Assembly: GCA_900315075.1 (NCBI GenBank) | Contig: OMXV01000002.1 | Span: 1-64,000, forward strand | Direction of reading: 5' to 3' | Source: an uncultured Prevotellaceae bacterium | GTDB taxonomy: Bacteria; Bacteroidota; Bacteroidia; Bacteroidales; Bacteroidaceae | DNA: 64,000 nucleotides | Part shown: one piece after another, positions 24,697-33,357 of the stretch | Layout of the letters: each line of letters opens with the position of its first letter | Position numbering within the stretch: position 1 is the stretch's first letter | Program-made: the position numbers and the translations under genes | Notes under the pieces: generated by a model | Told to the model about the DNA's origin: nothing | Databases searched by the model: none | What the model saw: the letters and a program-made list of their open reading frames with translations, nothing else

Positions 24697-24723
24697 AAGG
24701 TGTGCTTAGGCACACCTTTTTTT
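24697..24723 (+). terminator. Terminator of the ferredoxin gene
   Basis: AAGGTGTGC (24697-24705), loop TTAG, GCACACCTT (24710-24718), followed by a T-tract. Confidence 0.85.
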
Positions 24724-24756
24724 GTTTATCATTATTTGATTCTTGATGACAAACAA

Positions 24757-24784
24757 AAATCCCGATGCTTAAACATCGGGATTT
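24757..24784 (-). terminator. Terminator of the TonB operon
   Basis: AAATCCCGATG (24757-24767) and CATCGGGATTT (24774-24784) form an 11-bp stem with a six-base loop. On the minus strand it is followed by a TTTGTTTGTC-type run, 20 bases after the TPR gene stop. Confidence 0.75.
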
Positions 24785-24804
24785 AATAAGTATGTTAGAA
24801 AGAG

Positions 24805-26232
24805 TTATTTGCTGATAGCTTCCAAATAGCGCTTAGCAATGTTGTCTTCGGGATCAAGCTCTACAAGGCGGTCCAGATAAGGTGCTGCAGCCTTGATACC
24901 CTTGTCCTTGTCTGCCCATAACAAGGCACCAAGTTGACGATAGGCAGATGTCAAATCGGTAACCTCTCTAGCTGTGCGGTCGCTCTTGTCTTGAAGCAGG
25001 TCGATGACAGCAAGCCATTTGCTCTGAGCAAGGGCATTGTTGTTCAGCTTAAATGCCACATTACCTTGCTGGAGAATACCATAGGTCTTAAGTTGTGGGA
25101 ATTTCTCAATCATTCTGTCAAAAACACCCATGGATTTTTCCATATAGAGATCCACATTTCCGTCTTCTGCCTTTTGAGCTTCTACAGCTTTCTGGGAATA
25201 GATATCTGCCAATTTTGTAAAATCAGATACTTTTACAGAACTTGCCAGTGACAGGTATTTTTCAGCAAAGCTAATAGCCTGATCCTCTTCGCCAAGACCA
25301 GCGTATGCCTCAGAAAGAAGTTGATAGTTGAGGTAGGCATCGTCTTTTTTCTCGAGTGCCTTGTTGAAACGCTCAATAGCCTCATTGTATTTCTTCTCTG
25401 CCAGATATACCTTGCCGATATTTTGGAAGTCATTGTATATCAAGTCCATGTCGGAACGTTCCATAAAGTTGGCATATTTCTCAGCATCAGTGTATTTGCC
25501 TAAGTCAACAGCACTATACAAAGCATAGCGTGTGAGTGCCTTCTCTACATTAGAGTTGGGGAAACGGCTGATACCTTTCTGGGCAACTTCTAATGCTTTG
25601 TCGGCATTGCCTGTGAAATAAGCAGCCTGAGCATATTCATACGTCTGCTGCTCGTCGTTGGTGTTTTGGTTGGACTTTGAGTAGTAGTTGTATGCAGATT
25701 TATAGTCGTTGATGATGAAGTATGAGTGACCCGACTCAGCCTCAATAGGATAAGAAGGAACCTCTTTCTTCAATTTGTTCATTGTGTCGTCAAAAGTTGC
25801 AGGGTCCTTACGATAGATATTGGCATATTTGATATAGCCATTGGGGTTTTTAGGATCCATACTCATAGCATTCTTATACCACATGGCAGCCTGACCGCCT
25901 TCTTCTTTCTGCTGCTCAATGTCGCCTAACAGAACATAGGCATCACCACAGGTTTTGTTCTTCTTCAAAACCAAGTCGGCATAATATTTAGCTTTATCCA
26001 AATGGTTTTCCGATAGGAAACCATATCCCAAGGCGACAAGTGCTGCTGGATCTTTCTTATAGGCTTTCTCGTATGCTTTTACCAAGTTTTTGGCAGCATC
26101 GGGCTTGCCTGGATTTTCCTTTAACACTTTGTAGATTGCATTTAACTGTGGTTGATAGTCAGCTGTCTGTGCTGACATACCGGTCGATACTGTGAGCATC
26201 GCACCGATTAATAGATATTTAATTGTTTTCAT
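24805..26232 (-). CDS. Secreted tetratricopeptide-repeat protein
   Basis: A 475-residue periplasmic protein with signal peptide (MKTIKYLLIGAMLTVSTGMSAQ) and TPR-type helical repeats along the whole length, for example CGDAYVLLGDIEQQKE and KYNEAIERFNKALEK. ATG at 26232 is chosen; ATG at 26241 adds three residues before the same signal. It is the last gene of the TonB operon and is typical there in Bacteroidota. A role as a periplasmic scaffold is inference. Two 11-bp direct repeats lie just upstream. Confidence 0.87.
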   Translation of the reverse strand: MKTIKYLLIGAMLTVSTGMSAQTADYQPQLNAIYKVLKENPGKPDAAKNLVKAYEKAYKKDPAALVALGYGFLSENHLDKAKYYADLVLKKNKTCGDAYVLLGDIEQQKEEGGQAAMWYKNAMSMDPKNPNGYIKYANIYRKDPATFDDTMNKLKKEVPSYPIEAESGHSYFIINDYKSAYNYYSKSNQNTNDEQQTYEYAQAAYFTGNADKALEVAQKGISRFPNSNVEKALTRYALYSAVDLGKYTDAEKYANFMERSDMDLIYNDFQNIGKVYLAEKKYNEAIERFNKALEKKDDAYLNYQLLSEAYAGLGEEDQAISFAEKYLSLASSVKVSDFTKLADIYSQKAVEAQKAEDGNVDLYMEKSMGVFDRMIEKFPQLKTYGILQQGNVAFKLNNNALAQSKWLAVIDLLQDKSDRTAREVTDLTSAYRQLGALLWADKDKGIKAAAPYLDRLVELDPEDNIAKRYLEAISK

Positions 26233-26249
26233 ATTCCACAAATTTTTAT

Positions 26250-26280
26250 AGGTTATACTACTAATTTTTAGGTTATACTA
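26250..26280. repeat. Two direct repeats before the TPR gene
   Basis: AGGTTATACTA occurs at 26250-26260 and 26270-26280, 20 bases apart (two helical turns). It may be a binding site or a duplication; no function is shown. Confidence 0.55.
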
Positions 26281-26367
26281 TATTGAAATGATATCTGTCT
26301 CTATGACGAAATTAACGTCAGAATGTTTAATTTATTGTTAAGTAGTTGTTCAAAAAAATCTACTTTA

Positions 26368-27333
26368 TTATTTGGCATTAACTTCTTTTAAATTAATATC
26401 TGCCCGGTAAGGAAGCAAGCCAGATCTCATAACAATCAGCTGCCCCTTGTCGCTGGCGCAATACTCAGCAAAACCACGCGATAACTGATAGCCCGCACCT
26501 GCCAATATTGCGTAGATAGTACGAACAAAAGGATAGGTGCCGTCCAACAAATAATACTGGAAAGGCTTGTAGGAATTGTATGGTGTTGCTTTGTCTGCAT
26601 TGGTAACAGACATCACTTGGATGTTCATTTTGAATGTAAGATGACGGGTGTCACGATGGTCCATAACCCAGTTTGAACCAATTACGCCGATAGCATTTGG
26701 ACTTTTTTCGACATAGTCGATGACACCTTGGCTGTTCTTGGCTGCTACTATATTAGGACTTACCATATCCTTACCGCCAAGAATGGAATCTACACAATAT
26801 TGTACTGTGGCCGAACGTTTGTTGTCGAATACCACCTCGATATTTCCTCGTTTGGAACCTGGTACAATCTGGTTCCAGTTGGTGGCTTCGCCGCTGAGAA
26901 TACGTTGCACGTCACGCACGGTGATACAAGTGTCCTTGTTCTCCTTGTTCACTATCAGTGTGACGCCATCATAGCCTAAAGTGTAAACCAAAGGACTGAC
27001 ATTAAGGTTATGTTTAATTAATAAGCTGTCATTTTGGGTAAGCTTGCGTGATGAAAAGTAAAGATGCACCTTACCCGACATCAACTGATCAAAGCCATCT
27101 TGAGCATCTGTATAAATGGCTGTGATTTGTGCATTACCTTTACAATTGTCTTGAAACTGTTTGCGCTCCGCCTCTACGAGGGGACTAAAACTTTCGTCAG
27201 AGGCGAATTGCATCGCCCCTGACGTATAAGTTTCGCTTTCGTTTCCTGCTTGATTCTTGTTGTTCTTACACGACATCAATGACATTGCTGCCGTTGCCAA
27301 CAAAAACGCTGCAAAAAAGAATGATTTTTTCAT
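26368..27333 (-). CDS. PstS-like substrate-binding lipoprotein
   Basis: A 321-residue lipoprotein (lipobox LMSC near residue 21) with the fold of phosphate-binding proteins: an early Ser-rich ligand segment (FASDESFSPLVEA), GYDGVTLIVNKENK, RDVQRILSGEATNW and IGVIGSNWVMD. No phosphate permease genes are near. Its fixed place behind tonB in Bacteroidota suggests it works with the energy-transducing complex rather than with an ABC transporter; that is inference. It is 15 bases downstream of tonB. Confidence 0.85.
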   Translation of the reverse strand: MKKSFFFAAFLLATAAMSLMSCKNNKNQAGNESETYTSGAMQFASDESFSPLVEAERKQFQDNCKGNAQITAIYTDAQDGFDQLMSGKVHLYFSSRKLTQNDSLLIKHNLNVSPLVYTLGYDGVTLIVNKENKDTCITVRDVQRILSGEATNWNQIVPGSKRGNIEVVFDNKRSATVQYCVDSILGGKDMVSPNIVAAKNSQGVIDYVEKSPNAIGVIGSNWVMDHRDTRHLTFKMNIQVMSVTNADKATPYNSYKPFQYYLLDGTYPFVRTIYAILAGAGYQLSRGFAEYCASDKGQLIVMRSGLLPYRADINLKEVNAK

Positions 27334-27348
27334 GTTTAACTCTAACTG

Positions 27349-28212
27349 TTATTGAAGTTGGAATTTCACAGGGAGTGTGTACCATACACGTACATGCTGG
27401 CCATTCTGCTTACCTGGATTCCACTTAGGCATCTTGCTGACCACACGCACAGCTTCTTTGTCGAGCGAGGGGTCTTTGCCACGAACCACCTTCACACCGT
27501 TCACAGAACCGTCTTTCTCAACCACGAACTGCACAACCACAGTTCCAGAGATACCGTTCTCCTGTGCGATGGGAGGATATTGCAGGTTCTTGCTCAGCCA
27601 CTGGTACATGGCAGCGTCGCCACCAGGGAATGAGGGCTGCTCAGCAAGTTCAGCAAGGTTGTACACCTTGGTGTCTTCCACCACTGGTGGTTTCTCAGGC
27701 TCTGGTTCTTTCACTGGCTCTTGTACCTCTTTCACGGCCTCAGTAAGCACACTTGCATCACTGGTACCTTCTTGGTCTTTTGCGCCAATAGCTGTTTCTG
27801 CATCAAGGTCGGTGGTAGATTTCACTTCTTTTGCTTCGTCAATCACTTCCTTAATTTCAGGAACCACAAACTGCTGAGTTTCACGAACTTGCTCTACTTC
27901 AGGAACATCTTGAGGTGGAGGTGGCGGAGGAGTATCCTCTTGCAGTTCTTCTTCCTCTTTCTGTTCTGCTTCAGCTGAGAGCTCAGCACTTCTCTTCATA
28001 GCCTCTAATCTTTCTCTTTCAGCAGCTTCGTCAGCTTTGACTTTGTAGAATAGATAGCCACCAATAAGCAGTGCTATAGTCATCAGAATTACCAATGCTA
28101 ACAAGTTTCGGCTCGACGTACCTTTACGCAACTGGTAGGCTCCATATTCGCGGTTTTTGTCGGCGAATACCATGTCAACCCATTTAGGGTCGAGAATATC
28201 AATTTTTGCCAT
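27349..28212 (-). CDS. tonB: TonB-family energy transducer
   Basis: A 287-residue protein with a membrane anchor at about residues 33-55 (LLALVILMTIALLIGGYLF), a long Glu/Pro-rich periplasmic spacer with a run of prolines (DTPPPPPPQDVPEVEQ), and a C-terminal TonB domain (QYPPIAQENGISGTVVVQF, KWNPGKQNGQHVRVWYTLP). It passes proton-motive force from ExbB/ExbD to outer membrane receptors such as the one at 57684-61100. Confidence 0.93.
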   Translation of the reverse strand: MAKIDILDPKWVDMVFADKNREYGAYQLRKGTSSRNLLALVILMTIALLIGGYLFYKVKADEAAERERLEAMKRSAELSAEAEQKEEEELQEDTPPPPPPQDVPEVEQVRETQQFVVPEIKEVIDEAKEVKSTTDLDAETAIGAKDQEGTSDASVLTEAVKEVQEPVKEPEPEKPPVVEDTKVYNLAELAEQPSFPGGDAAMYQWLSKNLQYPPIAQENGISGTVVVQFVVEKDGSVNGVKVVRGKDPSLDKEAVRVVSKMPKWNPGKQNGQHVRVWYTLPVKFQLQ

Positions 28213-28246
28213 TTTGCTTTGTTTTTAAGGTTTAATAATCTTCGAC

Positions 28247-28906
28247 TTACATCTCGATGTTCTTTTCAGTGAGCATCTTCTCGTCCTGAGGATTGATGTT
28301 GTCGATTACGTACGTACCGATACTTAAGATCTGCATTTCATTGAGAGCGTCAATCATGTGCTGGTAGGTAGCATTGTCAGAAATCTTGATGATCACGGTC
28401 AATGGGTGTACCTTTTCACTCTCACTCAACTGACCTTTCTTGATTTCTGCCATTCTGGCATCGAATGTAGAGTCATTGTAGTTCTCTGGGTGATCCCTAC
28501 GATCTCTTTCCAAGGCTTCTACAGCTCTCATGATTTTTCTCACAGGGAAGGAGTTGTCTTCCTGCAACCTGTGATTGCGAATAGCATCTCTGATACCCTC
28601 GTCCGACCAGTCTGTCTCCTGAAGCCATTCGGGGTTGTTGTAATCAGGAATACCTATACCATAATAGAGCTTGTCTTCTGAGGCAGTCACATAGATGGTA
28701 AATGTACGATCAGCTTTTGTTTCTTGCTGGTTCTCCTGGTCTTGTGGCTTGTCTTTACTCGGCAAGAACAAGTCCATACTACTTGGCTTGCTCAGCGTTG
28801 TACAAAGCATGAAGAAGGTGATAAGAAGCATCAGCATATCCACCATCGGCGTAAAATCAACTCGTACGTTGATTTTTTTCTGTTTGCTTTGATTTTTCTT
28901 TGCCAT
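28247..28906 (-). CDS. exbD: ExbD/TolR-family protein (second)
   Basis: A 219-residue protein with one membrane segment near residues 15-40 (VDFTPMVDMLMLLITFFML). The conserved Asp of the proton pathway is in the FTPMVDM segment. The periplasmic domain is longer than that of E. coli ExbD. It shares one base with the stop of the preceding exbD gene (TAATG at 28906). Confidence 0.92.
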   Translation of the reverse strand: MAKKNQSKQKKINVRVDFTPMVDMLMLLITFFMLCTTLSKPSSMDLFLPSKDKPQDQENQQETKADRTFTIYVTASEDKLYYGIGIPDYNNPEWLQETDWSDEGIRDAIRNHRLQEDNSFPVRKIMRAVEALERDRRDHPENYNDSTFDARMAEIKKGQLSESEKVHPLTVIIKISDNATYQHMIDALNEMQILSIGTYVIDNINPQDEKMLTEKNIEM

Positions 28907-29655
28907 TATTGACCTCCTCCTGTATTCTGGTTAATATAGTTTCTTGCAGAGCTAACTTTGTTGCCATCGAGCTGTGTAGAAAGGTAGTAATGGCTCTGGC
29001 TTATATCCTGAAGCTCGCTCATCACTAACTTTATAGTTTTGTAAGGAGTGTCATGGTCGGCTTTGATGACCAATGCAATCTTCTTTGTCTCTTTGGGCTC
29101 CATTTGCCCTGTTTGCTCATTCTTTTCCATTACCTTGAGATTGGTCTTTGCGGCCAATACCCACTGCTGGAACTCACTCATTTTGCCATCAATACTGTCA
29201 AGGGGGATACCCGGCTTGATGGAGGGATCTTGCCCAAGCAGAATCTTCGAACGTTGCTCCTGGCTTTTGCCAAGATATGCTGGAAGGTCTTTCAAAGATA
29301 CACCAAACTGAGCTTCACTTGAAAAAGCGTATGCTAATTCAGCGTTTTTAGCTACTGATGGATGCATATTCTGAAGGATAGTCTTCAAGTCGTCAGCATT
29401 GCTCATGCCTAAGAAGACCTGACCTTCGCCCGTCGGCTTACCGTCTTGGCCCTTTACAGGACTTACGGTGATTGTCAGTACATCTGTCTCTGGTACCTTT
29501 GTCTCAATGACGGTTCCCGGTGTGTTGACTCTCACAGGCTCATTCTTGATAAATGTAGAAGTAAGCATGAAGAATGTCAGCAGCAGGGTCATCACGTCCG
29601 ACATAGGCGTCATGTCGATCCAGATGTCACTTTTCTTAATTTTTACTTTACCCAT
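28906..29655 (-). CDS. exbD: ExbD/TolR-family protein (first)
   Basis: A 249-residue paralogue of the following gene, with the same layout: short cytosolic start, membrane segment with conserved Asp (IDMTPMSDVMTLLLTFFML), and periplasmic domain. Tandem non-identical exbD genes are usual in Bacteroidota and imply a heteromeric ExbD complex. It lies 30 bases after exbB. Confidence 0.92.
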   Translation of the reverse strand: MGKVKIKKSDIWIDMTPMSDVMTLLLTFFMLTSTFIKNEPVRVNTPGTVIETKVPETDVLTITVSPVKGQDGKPTGEGQVFLGMSNADDLKTILQNMHPSVAKNAELAYAFSSEAQFGVSLKDLPAYLGKSQEQRSKILLGQDPSIKPGIPLDSIDGKMSEFQQWVLAAKTNLKVMEKNEQTGQMEPKETKKIALVIKADHDTPYKTIKLVMSELQDISQSHYYLSTQLDGNKVSSARNYINQNTGGGQ

Positions 29656-29685
29656 AGCTGTTGAATATTAAAGGGTTAGCAAAAA

Positions 29686-30516
29686 TTAAGCCTCGTCTGC
29701 GTGGTTGGATTCGTAGGTCTGTGCTATTGAATATCCAACTTCGTCAAGTGCATATGTCAGCTTGTCCACCTTGTTGGTGAAGTAGTTGTAGGAAACTACA
29801 GCGAACCAAGATGTTGCGATACCGAAAGCTGTATTGATAAGAGCCTCGGAGATACCTTGTGCCAGCTGGCCAGAGTCGGCTGCACCACCTTTACCCATAG
29901 CGGAGAATGATTTGATCATACCGACCACAGTTCCGAGAAGTCCGGTAAGTGTACCGAGGGTTACGATAGTAGCGATAATCGGGAGGTTCATTGTCAGAGT
30001 AGGCATCTCAAGCTGAGTGGCCTCTTCGTGAGCTTGCTGGATCTTAGCGACTTTCTGAGCCTTCTTGATACCAGTGGTCTGCTCCATTTCCTTGTAAGCA
30101 TTCAGTGACTGTGTGAGCACATTAGCTACAGAACCTTTCTGTCTGTCGCAAAGCTGCTGAGCCTTGGCAAAGTCGTTGGCGTTGAGAGCGGCCTTGATGT
30201 TGGTCACGAACTTGGGCAGAGAGCCTTTACCGAAAGCGGTACGCAGGGCGAGCCAGCGCTCGATAGACATAGCGAGCACGGTAAGAAGCAGAGAGTGGAT
30301 AACAGGCACGATCACGCCTCCTTTATACACAAGACCCCAAACGTCTTTTGCTTCACCATCTTTCTCGAAATGGATGTCTGAACCGAACCAGAGGAAGAAT
30401 AATGTGAATGCGATAGCAGCGCAAATCAAGATAATCCAGAAAGCGCCTCTTACACCAGTGAAACCACTACTTTTCTTTACTGGTTTTGCACCAGCAGTTT
30501 TTGTTGTTGTTGCCAT
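29686..30516 (-). CDS. exbB: MotA/TolQ/ExbB proton channel protein
   Basis: A 276-residue membrane protein with three main membrane segments: near the N-terminus (FWIILICAAIAFTLFFLWF), the middle, and the C-terminal part with IATIVTLGTLTGLLGTVVG and a further helix. The conserved segment with LINTAFGIATSWFAVV lines the proton path. It is the first gene of the TonB operon; a TATCTTTG element lies on the minus strand at 30624-30631. Confidence 0.93.
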   Translation of the reverse strand: MATTTKTAGAKPVKKSSGFTGVRGAFWIILICAAIAFTLFFLWFGSDIHFEKDGEAKDVWGLVYKGGVIVPVIHSLLLTVLAMSIERWLALRTAFGKGSLPKFVTNIKAALNANDFAKAQQLCDRQKGSVANVLTQSLNAYKEMEQTTGIKKAQKVAKIQQAHEEATQLEMPTLTMNLPIIATIVTLGTLTGLLGTVVGMIKSFSAMGKGGAADSGQLAQGISEALINTAFGIATSWFAVVSYNYFTNKVDKLTYALDEVGYSIAQTYESNHADEA

Positions 30517-30623
30517 AATTTTTTTAATTTGTTTGATTTAAGTTATTGATAAAATTTATGTTATAGTTGTCTTGTTGGTTGGTTTTTAAATAGCGCATAG
30601 CAAAGGCATAGCAAATAACTTCG

Positions 30624-30631
30624 CAAAGATA
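30624..30631 (-). promoter_or_regulatory. Promoter -7 element of the TonB operon
   Basis: TATCTTTG on the minus strand, about 108 bases before exbB. No clear -33 element. The leader would be about 100 nucleotides. Confidence 0.5.
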
Positions 30632-30731
30632 TAAATTTTTAAATAATAATTCTCGCTCATTATAGATATTTAACAAATTTTTAGAAATGATTTTACAGAA
30701 TTGCCCTTTCACAAACCTTCCTATTTCTAAA

Positions 30732-31925
30732 TTATTGAAGTTTGGCCAGTGATACACTAATGCGGCGGATAGCTTCGCGGATATTGTCGTCGCTGGTGGC
30801 ATAGCTCATACGAAAACAGGCGGGGTCGCCAAAAGCGTCGCCGGATACAGTGGCTACATGGGCGTCCTCTAAGAGATAGAGTGCCAGATCGGTGGAATTG
30901 TTGATGATGCGGTCACCACATCGCTTTCCGAAATAGCTGTCGCATTTGGGGAAGAGGTAGAAGGCACCCTGGGGCACGTTTACCTCTAAGCCTGGAACTT
31001 CACGTGCTAAACTGACGATGAGGTCACGACGCCGTTCAAATGCTTGGCGCATCTCTTCCACGCAATCCTGGGGAAGGGTATAGGCGGCCTCTGCAGCTTT
31101 TTGGCTCACGGAGCAGGCACCACTGGTGTATTGCCCTTGAAGTTTGTTGCAGCCTTTCACAATCCATTCAGGAGCAGCCATGAATCCAATGCGCCAGCCA
31201 GTCATGGCGTAGGCTTTCGACACACCGTTGATGATGATGGTACGTTCGCGCATTCCCTCAAATTGTGCAATGCTTTCATGATGTCCGGTGTAGTTGATGT
31301 GTTCATAGATTTCGTCGGCCAGCACATAGAGGTCTTTATGGCGTTTCACAACCTCTGCCAAGGCTTGTAGCTCTTCTTTTGTATAGACGCTGCCTGTAGG
31401 ATTGCTTGGCGAGCAAAGGATAAGCATACGGGTGTGTGGGGTGATGGCGGCTTCCAATTGTTCGGCTGTCATCTTGAAGTCCTGTGCAAATCCTGTCGGA
31501 ACAACCACAGGCACACCGCCGGCAAGTTTAGCCATCTGGGGGTAGCTCACCCAGTATGGGGCTGGGATGATTACTTCGTCACCGTCGTTGACAAGAGCCA
31601 TAATGGCATTACAGACACATTGTTTGGCACCGTTGGAAACTAATATTTCGTTGATTCCATATTGCAAACCATTCTCGCGAAGCAGCTTATCGCTGATGGC
31701 CTTACGCAACGAGGGATAGCCAGGCACGGGGGAGTAGCGGGAATAGTTCTCGTTGATAGCCTGTTTGGCTTTCTCCTTGATAGCCTCTGGAGTGTTGAAG
31801 TCGGGTTCTCCCACACTGAGGTTAATCACATCGATACCCTGGGCTTTCATCTCGCTGCTTTTCTGCGACATGACAAGTGTGGCCGAGGGCGATAGCCTAT
31901 TAAGTCTGTCTGATAGTTGTGGCAT
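30732..31925 (-). CDS. Pyridoxal-phosphate aminotransferase (aspartate aminotransferase type)
   Basis: A 397-residue class I/II aminotransferase. Recognised by NLSVGEPDFNTP near the N-terminus, the CSPSNPTGSVY segment, and the PLP-binding lysine in INGVSKAYAMTGWRIGF. The closing Arg that holds the substrate carboxylate lies in FRMSYATSDDNI. It most likely interconverts aspartate and oxaloacetate, but related enzymes act on other amino acids. ATG at 31925 is used; an in-frame extension upstream is formed by repeat-like sequence. It follows ribBA. Confidence 0.9.
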   Translation of the reverse strand: MPQLSDRLNRLSPSATLVMSQKSSEMKAQGIDVINLSVGEPDFNTPEAIKEKAKQAINENYSRYSPVPGYPSLRKAISDKLLRENGLQYGINEILVSNGAKQCVCNAIMALVNDGDEVIIPAPYWVSYPQMAKLAGGVPVVVPTGFAQDFKMTAEQLEAAITPHTRMLILCSPSNPTGSVYTKEELQALAEVVKRHKDLYVLADEIYEHINYTGHHESIAQFEGMRERTIIINGVSKAYAMTGWRIGFMAAPEWIVKGCNKLQGQYTSGACSVSQKAAEAAYTLPQDCVEEMRQAFERRRDLIVSLAREVPGLEVNVPQGAFYLFPKCDSYFGKRCGDRIINNSTDLALYLLEDAHVATVSGDAFGDPACFRMSYATSDDNIREAIRRISVSLAKLQ

Positions 31926-31968
31926 AATTTGTAGTTTTTTAAGACAATGTTCAATGTTCAATGTTCAA

Positions 31969-33186
31969 TCATAAATGCAACTGATGTCCCATGCGCTCCT
32001 TTTTAGTGCGCAGGTATTGTAGGTTGAATTCGTTGGGAGTGATTTCGATGGGGATGTTCTCCACGATTTCCAGTCCATAGGCTTCTAATCCCACGCGTTT
32101 CACGGGGTTGTTTGTTAGCAAGCGCATTTTGTGGACGCCAAGATGTCGGAGCATTTGTGCACCACAACCATAATCACGCTCGTCGGGCTTGAATCCCAAG
32201 TGTACGTTGGCATCCACGGTGTCATAGCCTTCTTCTTGCAGTTTGTAGGCAGCAATTTTGTTCATCAGTCCGATGCCGCGCCCTTCCTGTTGCATATAGA
32301 CGAGCACTCCACGTCCTTCTTTTTCTATCATCTGTAGCGACTTGTGCAGTTGTTCACCGCAGTCGCATCTGAGACTACCAAGGATGTCGCCAGTGCAGCA
32401 TGAGGAGTGTACGCGTACCATCACGGTTTCCTCTGCTTTCCATTCTCCTTTGATTAGGGCGAAATGTTCCACTCCGTTGCTTTTTTGGCGGAAGGGTATA
32501 AGCTTGAAGCGTCCCCATTGGGTAGGCATATCCACTTCGTTGCCAACTTCAATAAGTGAGTCGCGCTGGAGACGATAGGCAATCATATCTTTGATAGATA
32601 TGATTTTCAAATCGTATTGGCGGGCCATTGCTATTAGTTCAGGCAGGCGAGCCATCGTGCCGTCGTCATTCATGATTTCCATCAGCGCTCCAGCAGGATA
32701 AAGTCCAGCCATGTGGCAGAGGTCGATGGTGGCCTCGGTGTGTCCACTGCGGCGCAGCACACCATGGTCTTGGGCGTAGAGTGGACTCACGTGTCCGGGG
32801 CGCCCAAAGGTTTGGGGTGTAGAGGTTGGGTCGGCAAGGGCACGGATGGTGGCGGCGCGGTCGTGGGCTGAGACGCCAGTGGTGCAGCCTTCTCGTTTGT
32901 CGATGGTCACGGTGAACGGAGTGCCTAATACAGAGGTGTTCTCAGAAACCTGGCGAGGCAGGTCCAGCTCTTTGCACCGGGAAATGGTGGTGGGGGCGCA
33001 GAGTACACCTCGGGCATGTTTAAGCATGAAGTTCACTTTCTCGGCAGTAATCTTTTCGGCTGCAATGATGAGGTCTCCCTCATTCTCGCGGTCTTCGTCA
33101 TCTACAACGATGACAAATTTGCCCTCCTTGAAGTCTTGAATGGCATCCTCGATGCTGTCGAGTTGATATTCTTTAGTGTCTGTCAT
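31969..33186 (-). CDS. ribBA: Bifunctional DHBP synthase/GTP cyclohydrolase II
   Basis: A 405-residue enzyme that starts riboflavin synthesis. The N-terminal half (to about residue 205) is 3,4-dihydroxy-2-butanone-4-phosphate synthase ([30 protein letters not shown]). The C-terminal half is GTP cyclohydrolase II, with zinc cysteines in [17 protein letters not shown] and the catalytic [13 protein letters not shown] at 33186 is preferred to an upstream in-frame ATG at 33225. No FMN riboswitch is visible in the 140-base gap before it, which is filled by repeats. Confidence 0.94.
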   Translation of the reverse strand: MTDTKEYQLDSIEDAIQDFKEGKFVIVVDDEDRENEGDLIIAAEKITAEKVNFMLKHARGVLCAPTTISRCKELDLPRQVSENTSVLGTPFTVTIDKREGCTTGVSAHDRAATIRALADPTSTPQTFGRPGHVSPLYAQDHGVLRRSGHTEATIDLCHMAGLYPAGALMEIMNDDGTMARLPELIAMARQYDLKIISIKDMIAYRLQRDSLIEVGNEVDMPTQWGRFKLIPFRQKSNGVEHFALIKGEWKAEETVMVRVHSSCCTGDILGSLRCDCGEQLHKSLQMIEKEGRGVLVYMQQEGRGIGLMNKIAAYKLQEEGYDTVDANVHLGFKPDERDYGCGAQMLRHLGVHKMRLLTNNPVKRVGLEAYGLEIVENIPIEITPNEFNLQYLRTKKERMGHQLHL

Positions 33187-33213
33187 ATATATAATAATGT
33201 TTATTGAAGTTTC

Positions 33214-33267
33214 GTAAGTCCTCAACTTCTAGGTTATGAGGTCTTTAGGTTATGAGGTTATGAGGTG
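33214..33267. repeat. Dispersed CCTCATAACC-type repeat, copy 2
   Basis: Matches the reverse complement of 23457-23510 at 52 of 54 positions. It sits between the LptF/G stop and the ribBA start. Confidence 0.8.
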
Positions 33268-33283
33268 AGATTTGCTCAGAATA

Positions 33284-33357
33284 TTCAATTTTCAATGGTA
33301 ATGTCCCTTTAACTCCTCTTTAACTACCTTTTAACTCCTCTTTAACTCCTTTTCAAT
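33284..33357. repeat. Dispersed TTTTCAAT-type and TTTAACTCC-type repeats at the end of the LptF/G gene
   Basis: A CAATTTTCAATGGTAA segment like that at 10225-10275 is followed by four TTTAACTCC/TTTAACTACC units. On the minus strand these units run into the LptF/G frame and encode its last residues and stop. Confidence 0.6.

Noticed and set aside
33187..33330. FMN riboswitch before ribBA
   Set aside because: The gap consists of dispersed repeats and shows none of the conserved RFN stems.
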